Source of the DNA: Thermodesulfobacteriota bacterium
GTDB lineage: Bacteria > Desulfobacterota > WTBG01 > CAIYCZ01 > CAIRTM01
Direction: 5' to 3'
Length of the DNA: 44,437 bases
NCBI GenBank assembly: GCA_026415325.1
Contig: JAOAHH010000135.1
Coordinates: forward strand, 1 to 44,437
Part shown: positions 37,223-44,437 of the stretch, piece after piece
How the letters are laid out: every line of letters starts with the position of its first letter
Position numbering within the stretch: the first letter of the stretch is position 1
Translations under genes and position numbers: made by a program
The notes under the pieces: model-generated
Told to the model about the DNA's origin: nothing
The model's input: only the letters and a program-made list of their open reading frames with translations
The model's database searches: none

Positions 37223-38581
37223 ATGAAAACCGGAAAACAGCAGCAACAGCCAAGGTTGTCTCTTTCTGAAGAACCGACCATTAGGGTCGGGCTTTGGGAA
37301 AGCGTGCCGCGGTTGCGCTTGGGCACATCCGCTTGGTTTATGGCAAACGGCAATCCATGCGGTCCGGGAACCTACGAAACAGCGGCAGATCACGGCACCA
37401 TTACACTGAGCACCGAAGCTGGCATTGTGGTCAAAGCTGATGAGCACATGATTATTGAGCCTCTTCGGGGGGATGCTATAACGGTCTATGATATGCCGAT
37501 CGGCCGCTCCTTTCACTGGGAGCGGCTGCAGGAACACCAGTACCGAGGCCGTCTGCTCTGCCAGTGCACTGAAAGCGGATGTTTGAGGCTGATTAACGAA
37601 ATCCCCCTTGAGCAGTATCTTGAGTCAGTTGTGAGCTCGGAAATGAGTCCTGACGCGCCGTTTGAATTCCTGCGGGCACACTGTATTGTATCGCGCAGTT
37701 GGCTGCTTGCGCAGATATTGCGGAAAACGACAAGCGATGCCACTAAGGCACACAAGCACAAGCAGCAGTGGACAGATGCCACGGTGCACCGCCATTTTGA
37801 TGTGTGCAACGACGATCACTGTCAGCGCTATCACGGGATCGGCAGAGTAAACACTGCAGCACAGCAGGCACTTGAGGCAACACGGGGGCAGGTGCTTATG
37901 TATGGTGGTGAAATTTGCGATGCCCGGTTTTCAAAATGCTGCGGCGGCATTACCGAGGCATTTTCGACGGCATGGGATGATCGCGAGGTACCGTATTTGC
38001 AGCCATGTGCGGACTGTGCTACCTCGTGCAGCGATATTCGCATGCAGATTTCTGACGAGGAATCTGTTGAACGGTTTATTCACAGCAACCCCGCTGCATA
38101 CTGCAACGTGACCGACCGCGCGCTGCTTGCCCGTATTCTTCCCGACGTTGACCGAGAGACATTGCATTTCTTTCGCTGGCGCCTTGACCTCACCCAGGAG
38201 GAGCTTCAGGAAATTCTCCGAGAGAAAACCGGTATTGATTTTGGTGATATCATTAACCTTGAGCCACTTGCGCGGGGTGCTTCCGGCAGGATATACAGGC
38301 TTCGGGTGCACGGTACGAAAGCTGATGAGGTATTTGGCAAGGAGCTTGAGATACGGCGAATCCTTTCACGGTCGCACCTCTACAGTTCTGCATTTGTTGT
38401 GAAGAGCCGTGTTGAACGTGGCACAGTGCCTTCAGGATTTACGCTGTATGGTGCAGGGTGGGGGCATGGGGTGGGGATGTGTCAGATCGGAGCCGCTGCT
38501 ATGGCGGCGCTCGGATATGACTGTAAAGATATTTTGCACCACTATTTTAACGGTACGCATGTACTACAACTTTATCCATAG
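37223..38581 (+). CDS. SpoIID/LytB-domain protein
   Basis: A 452-residue protein. The SpoIID domain is recognised by IPLEQYLESVVSSEMSPDAP, then the catalytic-Glu region followed by LRAHCIVSRSWLLAQILRK, and the terminal WGHGVGMCQIGAAAMAALGY and ILHHYFNGTHVLQLYP. In spore-formers SpoIID cuts peptidoglycan glycan strands as a lytic transglycosylase. There is no signal peptide or membrane helix: the start is polar (MKTGKQQQQPRLSLSEE). A Cys-rich part (C-G-G, CADCATSC) lies near residues 238-272. ATG at 37223 directly abuts the previous stop. Confidence 0.85.
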   Translation: MKTGKQQQQPRLSLSEEPTIRVGLWESVPRLRLGTSAWFMANGNPCGPGTYETAADHGTITLSTEAGIVVKADEHMIIEPLRGDAITVYDMPIGRSFHWERLQEHQYRGRLLCQCTESGCLRLINEIPLEQYLESVVSSEMSPDAPFEFLRAHCIVSRSWLLAQILRKTTSDATKAHKHKQQWTDATVHRHFDVCNDDHCQRYHGIGRVNTAAQQALEATRGQVLMYGGEICDARFSKCCGGITEAFSTAWDDREVPYLQPCADCATSCSDIRMQISDEESVERFIHSNPAAYCNVTDRALLARILPDVDRETLHFFRWRLDLTQEELQEILREKTGIDFGDIINLEPLARGASGRIYRLRVHGTKADEVFGKELEIRRILSRSHLYSSAFVVKSRVERGTVPSGFTLYGAGWGHGVGMCQIGAAAMAALGYDCKDILHHYFNGTHVLQLYP

Positions 38582-38594
38582 AAGGAGGGAGCCC

Positions 38595-39272
38595 ATGGAT
38601 ACCTTACTGTCACAGGCACTTGATATCATCGGAAAGAAGACCCCACTTTCGCCGTGTGAGCTTCCTCAAGAGCTTGCCGAAACAAAATTTATTCTCAACG
38701 TACTTACGCTCCGGTGTTTTAACTGGAAATCAGATATCCTCCGCAAGGTGTATGCGATGCGGATGACCGTAAAAGTGCCGTCGATGGATATTATCGGTAT
38801 GGCGTTCTATCCCCATACCTTCTATGATCTGCCGATTTTTGCATTTGACCTTACCTGTACCAGCAAGAAGGTAATCGCGTATATCAATCCGGTTGCGGTT
38901 GTGCAAGGGGAAGCATACCGGCAGCGCTTCATCGAGCCGTTCAAACCGGTTTATGAGAAATGCGGCGATTTTCAGCCGCATAAAGTCCCCGAATGGATGC
39001 AGAAGTACAATAACTCCTGCACGATATACACTATGCCCGAGCGCGATCGTCTTGATGATCTGAAAGCATGCGCTGTTGGGTACCTGCAGGTATATGCTGA
39101 GCTGCTTGCAACGGCACAACCTGTTGCGGAAACGGCGCAGCGATCAGCCATCGAAGCTTTTCATGCTGCATATATCCGCGATCTCACCACCAAAGACCGC
39201 TCACAGGTGATGCTCGCGAAGATCATCGGCAAGCAGAAGGCTGCGCGGATATTCAACGAAGTGTTGGTGTAA
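38595..39272 (+). CDS. Divergent ferredoxin-dependent bilin reductase family (HY2/PcyA-like) protein
   Basis: A 225-residue soluble protein. GAAGGAGGGAG precedes ATG 38595, 13 bases after the SpoIID-domain gene. The family pattern is MDIIGMAFYPHTFYDLPIFAFDL (residues 64-86, quoted in part), matching the PcyA region LDILHCVMFP...LYGLPLFGCDI, then a C-terminal KDRSQVMLAKIIGKQKAARIFNEVL (quoted in part) matching the ND-K-x-R...FG-x-x-W-x-x-x-Y end of PcyA. From memory of Synechocystis PcyA, Asp105 lines up with Asp85 here, but His88 becomes Gly68 and Glu76 is not kept. Bilin reductases reduce biliverdin with ferredoxin electrons; substrate here is unknown. Family fairly sure, activity not. Confidence 0.72.
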   Translation: MDTLLSQALDIIGKKTPLSPCELPQELAETKFILNVLTLRCFNWKSDILRKVYAMRMTVKVPSMDIIGMAFYPHTFYDLPIFAFDLTCTSKKVIAYINPVAVVQGEAYRQRFIEPFKPVYEKCGDFQPHKVPEWMQKYNNSCTIYTMPERDRLDDLKACAVGYLQVYAELLATAQPVAETAQRSAIEAFHAAYIRDLTTKDRSQVMLAKIIGKQKAARIFNEVLV

Positions 39273-39405
39273 CTTGAAGGAGGAATGTAACGGCGCATTA
39301 AAGATTGTTTTCTTTTGTGTTGGGCCATGCAGTGGTTGTGATGTCCTCGACCATGTACAACGGAACTGATGTCTGCGGATGTGCCGTTATTCTGATATGC
39401 TTTTG

Positions 39406-40008
39406 CTATAATTGAATAATACCTTTGCCTTGCCTAATTATTTTGAATTCCTCGTCGGTGCAATCAACCACTGTTGAAGGCTCGGAAACCAAGAGTCCGA
39501 TGTTGAGCACCACGTCAATCTGTTTGCCGAAGTACTCATGGATTGCCTCGCCGTCGTTAAGAATCTTTTCGCCCCAGAGCGGAACGCTCGTAGAGATGAC
39601 CGGATTCCCGAGCTCCTGCGTGAGCATCCGGCACACGTTGCTGTTTGGCACGCGAATGCCGATGTGTTTGCGTTTGTAGAGCATGTAACGGTTTACCTCT
39701 TTTTTTGCGGGCAAGATGAAGGTGAACGGACCGGGCAAGTATTTGTTCATGAGGCGGTAGGCTCTATTGGACACAGAAGCATAAAGGGATACATTACTCA
39801 AATCTGGTGATATGAAGCTCAAAGGGCTTTTTTCGCGCATTTGTTTAATGCGGTAGATTTTTTCGAGCGCCCGCTTATTATGGAGATCGCATCCCAGAGC
39901 GTAGAGGGTATCGGTCGGGAAGACGATAACACCGCCGTCCCGCAGGATTTGCACCGCGGTCCGGATCGCACGAACCGGAGGATTCTTTTCATATACCTGC
40001 AAGATCAT
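39406..40008 (-). CDS. YrdC/Sua5/YciO-family RNA-binding-fold protein
   Basis: A 200-residue single-domain protein. The YrdC fold shows at AVQILRDGGVIVFPTDTLYALGCDL, KIYRIKQMREKSPLSF, KYLPGPFTFILPAKK and IGIRVPNSNVCRMLTQELGNPVISTS (quoted in part). YrdC/Sua5 enzymes form threonylcarbamoyl-AMP for the t6A base of tRNAs reading ANN codons; YciO relatives do not always do so. The KxR and SxS/TS features fit but the family split is not decided here. ATG at 40008 is chosen because the frame upstream is not conserved; the ribosome-binding site is weak. It is divergent from the peptidase gene. Confidence 0.85.
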   Translation of the reverse strand: MILQVYEKNPPVRAIRTAVQILRDGGVIVFPTDTLYALGCDLHNKRALEKIYRIKQMREKSPLSFISPDLSNVSLYASVSNRAYRLMNKYLPGPFTFILPAKKEVNRYMLYKRKHIGIRVPNSNVCRMLTQELGNPVISTSVPLWGEKILNDGEAIHEYFGKQIDVVLNIGLLVSEPSTVVDCTDEEFKIIRQGKGIIQL

Positions 40009-40083
40009 TTTTGTTTGCGATGATGGGGCGCTTGATAGTAAAATCGCGCGCACCACAATTGCGAACCCAAAGGGAACAAAGAT

Positions 40084-41598
40084 ATGCGGACATTATCTGT
40101 TTTGTACTGCATTATCATACTTGTATCTTGTGCATTTTTCACCATGCCGATTGTTTTGCATGCATCGGACAATACCACCAAAACAGAACTCCATGAACAA
40201 GATAAACTCATTGTTTCCCATCACCGAATTGCTGCCAAAGGAAAGCGTCTTAACTATACCACAACCGCAGGATGGCTTATACTTAAAAATGACGGCGGTC
40301 AGCCACGTGCAAAAATTTTTTTCATTGCCTATGAAAAGAAAGAAGAGCACAAGCAGCAGCGATCCATCACGTTTGCCTTCAATGGCGGACCGGGCTCTTC
40401 ATCTGTGTGGTTACACATGGGTGCGCTCGGCCCCCGACGTGTTAAGCTATATCCTGATGGTACAGCGCCGCCACCGCCTGCGGTGGTAAGCGATAATGAC
40501 CACACGTGGCTGTCGTTTACCGATCTCGTGTTTGTCGATCCTGTCGGAACCGGCTATAGCCGTGGCGTTGATGATAAGAAGGAACGGGAATTTTTTGACT
40601 TCAAGCAGGATATAGCGTCGGTAGGGGATTTTATCAGGCTCTGGCTCACCCGATTTGAGCGGTGGCAGTCGCCGGTGTATCTTGCCGGTGAAAGCTACGG
40701 CACCACGCGTGCTGTCGGGCTGATCGACTACCTGCATCGACAACACGGTATAGTGCTTAGCGGTATTATCCTTATTTCACCTGTGCTTGATTTCACTACC
40801 ATATCCTTCAGCCCGTCTAACGAACTACCGTATCTTTTATACCTCCCGACGTATGCTGCAGCAGCATGGCATCATAAGCAGGCACACCACGACACATCGC
40901 TTGCACAGGTGCTTTCCCGCGTTGAGCAGTGGGCGGTTACAGACTATGTAACGATATTAGCACGGGGCCGAGCGCTTGAGGAACGGGAGCGGCAAACAAC
41001 AGCACTGCACATTTCTGCATTTGCCGGACTCACACCTGACTATGTGATTAAAAATAATCTGCGTATTATGCCCGGCAGGTTTCGCAAAGAACTGCTGCGC
41101 AAGCAGGGGGTTGTGATCGGGAGAATGGATGCGCGGATAACCATGCCGGACACCGATACTGCTGCAGAAACAGCCACAGCAGATCCATCACTTGAGCGAT
41201 TAGTCGGTATTTTTGCGGGTGCTGTTAATGGATATATCCGCAACGAACTGAGATTTGACGACGACCTTCCGTATACGTATCTGAACTACGAAGCTAACAA
41301 AGCATGGAACTGGCAGAGTGGCATCGGGATGCAACAGGGCTATATCAGCCTTTCGCAAGACCTTGCAGATGCCATGCACCTCCATAACCATTTGCGGGTC
41401 TTTGTTGCCGCCGGATACTACGATCTTGCAACACCGTATTTTGCAGCCCGATACACGATTGACCATCTCCCGCTCGAAGAGAGCCGAAGACGCGCCATTG
41501 AACTGCACTGCTATCCGGGGGGGCACATGATGTATACCGACCCTTTGTTGTTGCAGCAGCTTACCGCTGACGTTGAAGAATTTTACCGGAGAAAATAA
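40084..41598 (+). CDS. Exported serine carboxypeptidase, S10 family
   Basis: A 504-residue protein with an N-terminal signal peptide (about residues 1-27, ending VLHA). The S10 landmarks are complete: FNGGPGSSSVWLHMGALGP (oxyanion), VDPVGTGYS, GESYGT (nucleophile Ser, about residue 205), AAGYYDLATP (Asp) and YPGGHMMYTD (His). These enzymes remove C-terminal residues from peptides at acid pH and are common in fungi and plants, with scattered bacterial homologues. GGGA lies before ATG 40084. Its stop overlaps the transporter start by one base, so the two are likely translated together. Confidence 0.9.
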   Translation: MRTLSVLYCIIILVSCAFFTMPIVLHASDNTTKTELHEQDKLIVSHHRIAAKGKRLNYTTTAGWLILKNDGGQPRAKIFFIAYEKKEEHKQQRSITFAFNGGPGSSSVWLHMGALGPRRVKLYPDGTAPPPPAVVSDNDHTWLSFTDLVFVDPVGTGYSRGVDDKKEREFFDFKQDIASVGDFIRLWLTRFERWQSPVYLAGESYGTTRAVGLIDYLHRQHGIVLSGIILISPVLDFTTISFSPSNELPYLLYLPTYAAAAWHHKQAHHDTSLAQVLSRVEQWAVTDYVTILARGRALEERERQTTALHISAFAGLTPDYVIKNNLRIMPGRFRKELLRKQGVVIGRMDARITMPDTDTAAETATADPSLERLVGIFAGAVNGYIRNELRFDDDLPYTYLNYEANKAWNWQSGIGMQQGYISLSQDLADAMHLHNHLRVFVAAGYYDLATPYFAARYTIDHLPLEESRRRAIELHCYPGGHMMYTDPLLLQQLTADVEEFYRRK

Positions 41599-43004
41599 TG
41601 CAGTCGCTCCATGAGTCTATCATTTTTTTGAATGGGTATTTGTGGGGCCCGCCGATGCTCGTGCTACTGTTCGGCACCCATCTGTATATGACCCTCAAAA
41701 CGCGCTGTATTCAACGGTATCTTTTGACAGCAATTCGGCTCTCGTTTTGCCGTGACCGCGGCAGTTGCGGAGATGTCAGTCAATTCGGTGCACTTTCAAC
41801 CGCGCTTGCGGCAACAATCGGCACCGGAAATATTGTAGGTGTCGGCACGGCAATCGCACTCGGCGGCCCGGGGGCCGTTCTGTGGTGCTGGCTGACTGGT
41901 GTGTTCGGCTTTGCAACGAAATACGCGGAAGCACTTCTTGGGGTGAAATACCGGGTACAGACCACAGACGGCACGATGCTCGGAGGGCCGATGTATGCCC
42001 TTGAAAAAGGGCTTGGCATGCGATGGCTTGGGCTTGTGTTTTGCCTGTGTACGGTGGGTGCCTCGTTTGGCATTGGCAATATGGTGCAGGCAAATTCGAT
42101 TGCGTCGCTTATGGGTGAAATTTTTCATATTGCGCCGCAGACAGCCGGGTTGGTGCTCGCATGTTGTGTCGGTGTGGTTATTCTCGGCGGCATCCGCTCG
42201 ATTGCCCTGACCTGTGAGGCGCTTGTTCCATTTATGTCCCTGTTTTATATCGGCGGTTGCTGTTTTATCCTGTTTTTGAACGCAGAATTTATTCTGCCTG
42301 CACTTAAGCTGATTATCTCATCTGCATTTACGGATAAAGCAGCTGCAGGAGGGGTATTGGGCAACGGTATCATGATGGCAGCGCGTTACGGCATTGCCCG
42401 CGGCCTTTTTTCAAACGAAGCAGGCCTTGGCTCAGCGCCTATCGTTGCTGCTGCGGCACAGACAAAGAATCCGGTGCGGCAAGCGCTGGTGTCTGCAACG
42501 GGTACGTTTTGGGATACGGTGGTAGTATGTGCGCTCACCGGTATCGTGCTGGTGAGCTGCATCCTCCGGAATCCTGTTCTATTTCAGGGGATGCACGGCG
42601 ACATGCTGGTGAAAACGGCATTCGGACATATACCTCATGTTGGACAGATTGTGTTGAGCGTGGGGCTCTTAACCTTTGTTTTTTCCACAATTCTTGGATG
42701 GTGCTATTACGGTGAGCGTGCTGTTGAATATCTTCTCGGCAAACGGGCGATTTTTTTGTACCGGTTCGCATGGGTGCTGGCAGTGTACTTCGGATCAGTT
42801 GCAAGCATGCCACTTGTATGGGATTTTGCAGATGCCATGAATGCGCTGATGGCGCTTCCAAATCTTGTTGCCCTTATGTTTTTAGGTAACGTAGTGGTTT
42901 CGGAGACGGCAACCTATCTTTGGAGCGGCAAGTTGGAGGCTTCTTCTGATGAGATTATATCCGATCGCTCGGAGAAATGTCAGGCGCTCGGGATGCGATC
43001 GTAA
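41598..43004 (+). CDS. Alanine/glycine:sodium symporter, AGCS family
   Basis: A 468-residue transporter with roughly ten hydrophobic helices. AGCS signatures include GALSTALAATIGTGNIVGVGTAIALGGPGAVLWCW (quoted in part), GVKYRVQTTDGTMLGGPMY and RGLFSNEAGLGSAPIVAAAAQT. These proteins bring in alanine or glycine with Na+ (or H+). ATG at 41598 shares a base with the peptidase stop (TAATG). It ends 25 bases into the malQ 3' end, on the other strand. Confidence 0.93.
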   Translation: MQSLHESIIFLNGYLWGPPMLVLLFGTHLYMTLKTRCIQRYLLTAIRLSFCRDRGSCGDVSQFGALSTALAATIGTGNIVGVGTAIALGGPGAVLWCWLTGVFGFATKYAEALLGVKYRVQTTDGTMLGGPMYALEKGLGMRWLGLVFCLCTVGASFGIGNMVQANSIASLMGEIFHIAPQTAGLVLACCVGVVILGGIRSIALTCEALVPFMSLFYIGGCCFILFLNAEFILPALKLIISSAFTDKAAAGGVLGNGIMMAARYGIARGLFSNEAGLGSAPIVAAAAQTKNPVRQALVSATGTFWDTVVVCALTGIVLVSCILRNPVLFQGMHGDMLVKTAFGHIPHVGQIVLSVGLLTFVFSTILGWCYYGERAVEYLLGKRAIFLYRFAWVLAVYFGSVASMPLVWDFADAMNALMALPNLVALMFLGNVVVSETATYLWSGKLEASSDEIISDRSEKCQALGMRS

Positions 43005-44437
43005 AGCTGTGCCATATGGCGCAGGCGCAGCATAAGTTCTTCGGTAAGCGCACCGCGTTTGAGCTTCCACTTCCAGTTTCCCGAGGTGGTTCCGGGAGTA
43101 TTCATCCTGAATTCTGCCCCGTATCCAAGTACATCCTGTGCGGGTAGGATGACAAGATCGGCAATGCTTCGGTATGCAAGTCTGATGAGATGCCAGTGGA
43201 AGTCGCTGAAGCACTCGGTACCGATGTATTCCATGACATAGCGGCGGGTCTCGTTATCGATTTCCGGACCGTAAAACCATCCATTAGTAGTATTGTTGTC
43301 GTGCGTGCCAGTATAGACGACACAATTTCTGTCCGTATAGGTGTGCGGCAAGTAGGGATTTTTGTTGTTTCGGTCAAACGCGAATTGGAGCACTTTCATG
43401 CCGGGCAGACCGAGTTGTCTTCGCAATTTCGTTACCGGAGGGGTTATATAGCCGAGGTCTTCGGCGATAAACGGTATGTCCCCCAGATCATATCGGAGTC
43501 TTCGGAATAACTCTCTGCCCGGACCTTTATGCCATTTTCCTTTAATGGCTGTTGCTTCGCCTGCAGGGACGGCCCAATAGGCTTCAAATCCTCTGAAATG
43601 ATCCAACCGGATGACGTCAACAAGTTTAAGCAGGTGTCGAATCCGCCGAACCCACCATTCGTATGTCCCCTCATGCAGTTTTTTTTCTTCGTTTTTCCAC
43701 CGGTAGAGGGGATTGCCCCAAAGCTGACCGGTGCTGCTGAAATAGTCCGGTGGAACGCCTGCAACTGAGATCAGGGTACGGGTTTCAGGGTCGAGCTGAA
43801 ATATATCGGAATGTGCCCATACATCAGCCCCGTCAAAGGGAACGTAGATCGGCAAATCGCCGATAATGCGAATTGAGCGGGCATTGCAATATGTCTTGAG
43901 CAAAGTCCACTGTGTAAAAAAAAGATATTGTGTGAACTTGTGGAAATTAATGCGCTGACAAAATGCAGTGTTGCACTTCGTGAGAGCATCCTTTTTTCGA
44001 AAGGCAATTGCAGGCTCCCATGCCTGCCAGCAGTTTGTTCCAAAATGGTCTGCACACGCTGCAAAGAGAGCATAGTCGTCAAGCCAGGAGGCCTCGCGGC
44101 TGCAAAATGTTTTAAAACGCTTAGCTTCCTCCTCAGAGGCGTTTTTGAAAAAACAGTCGGCAGCGATAAGAAGCAACTCGGTTTTTATATGCATAATCGT
44201 GTCGTAATCAACGAAGTCCGCATCATATTCTTCCTGGCTTTCTATTTTTAGATCAAACCATTTTGATCTTTTTAGGTCGTCTAGATTGATAAGGAGCGGG
44301 TTCCCTGCAAACGCAGAAGGAGAGGCATACGGAGAATATCCAAACGCAGGAGATACAGGATTAAGCGGCAGTACCTGCCAATAGCGTTGACCGCCAACCA
44401 TAAGAAGATCGGCGAATCGATATGCTTCTTCGCCCAG
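42980..44437 (-). CDS. malQ: 4-alpha-glucanotransferase (amylomaltase), 5' end outside window
   Basis: The last 485 residues of a GH77 enzyme; the frame is open to the window edge (LGEEAYRFADLLMVGGQRYW, a continuing family motif), so the ATG at 44401 is internal. It moves maltosyl or longer glucan chains between maltodextrins. Visible motifs: LPLNPVSPAFGYSPYASPSAFAG (quoted in part), RIIGDLPIYVPFDGADVW, DVIRLDHFRGFEAYW (nucleophile Asp), FIAEDLGYITPP (acid/base Glu) and YTGTHDNNTTNGW. It complements glgB at the other end of the window. The C-terminus is normal. Confidence 0.95.
   Translation of the reverse strand: MGEEAYRFADLLMVGGQRYWQVLPLNPVSPAFGYSPYASPSAFAGNPLLINLDDLKRSKWFDLKIESQEEYDADFVDYDTIMHIKTELLLIAADCFFKNASEEEAKRFKTFCSREASWLDDYALFAACADHFGTNCWQAWEPAIAFRKKDALTKCNTAFCQRINFHKFTQYLFFTQWTLLKTYCNARSIRIIGDLPIYVPFDGADVWAHSDIFQLDPETRTLISVAGVPPDYFSSTGQLWGNPLYRWKNEEKKLHEGTYEWWVRRIRHLLKLVDVIRLDHFRGFEAYWAVPAGEATAIKGKWHKGPGRELFRRLRYDLGDIPFIAEDLGYITPPVTKLRRQLGLPGMKVLQFAFDRNNKNPYLPHTYTDRNCVVYTGTHDNNTTNGWFYGPEIDNETRRYVMEYIGTECFSDFHWHLIRLAYRSIADLVILPAQDVLGYGAEFRMNTPGTTSGNWKWKLKRGALTEELMLRLRHMAQLYDRIPSA

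Overview
This is a chromosomal window from a diderm (Gram-negative) bacterium with moderate GC content. MsbA, BamD, LapA-type and GmhA proteins imply an outer membrane with LPS. The TIGR04211-type SH3 protein, the CFI-box protein, the AtpZ/AtpI-led F-type ATPase operon, the cinA-thpR-recA-recX order and the tungsten aldehyde oxidoreductase fit best with a deltaproteobacterial (Desulfobacterota-like), probably anaerobic, lineage. That placement is an inference from gene content, not from a tree. No tRNA, rRNA, CRISPR array, phage or insertion sequence was recognised, and coding density is high.

Layout. Positions 1-1021 (+): the end of a CFI-box protein and two small membrane proteins. Positions 1069-9450 (-): one long run of eleven genes, read from right to left: metallophosphoesterase, rpoZ, gmhA, cyclophilin-fold protein, pgpA, cinA, thpR, recA, recX, an 84-residue orphan and glgB. 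Positions 9810-10469 (+): SH3/coiled-coil membrane protein. Positions 10692-18152 (+): a complete F1Fo ATP synthase operon (atpZ, I, B, E, F, H, A, G, D, C) with a near-perfect sigma70 promoter and a perfect hairpin terminator. atpI has no ATG/GTG/TTG start and is easily missed. Positions 18228-19265 (-): a membrane-anchored metallopeptidase. Positions 19270-21933 (+): polA, convergent with a small unknown gene.

Positions 22383-26733 (-): a redox cluster of a Cys-rich DUF1566-type lipoprotein, a Tat-signal four-cluster ferredoxin and a YdhV-like tungsten oxidoreductase. Positions 26846-27487 (-): methyltransferase. Positions 27611-30259 (+): alaS. Positions 30276-31040 (-): bamD, divergent from a plus-strand cell-envelope operon at 31145-39272 made of glmU, glmS, msbA, an APH-type kinase, a SpoIID/LytB-domain protein and a divergent ferredoxin-dependent bilin reductase (HY2/PcyA-family) homologue. 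Positions 39406-40008 (-): YrdC/Sua5-type protein. Positions 40084-43004 (+): serine carboxypeptidase and an AGCS-type alanine/Na+ symporter, which look like a peptide-use pair. Positions 42980-44437 (-): malQ, running off the window. With glgB, malQ points to glycogen metabolism.

Most of the window is housekeeping. The parts most worth follow-up are the bilin-reductase homologue at the end of the glmU-msbA-SpoIID operon, the lipoprotein/Tat-ferredoxin/tungstoenzyme cluster, and the unannotated atpI with an apparent ATT start.
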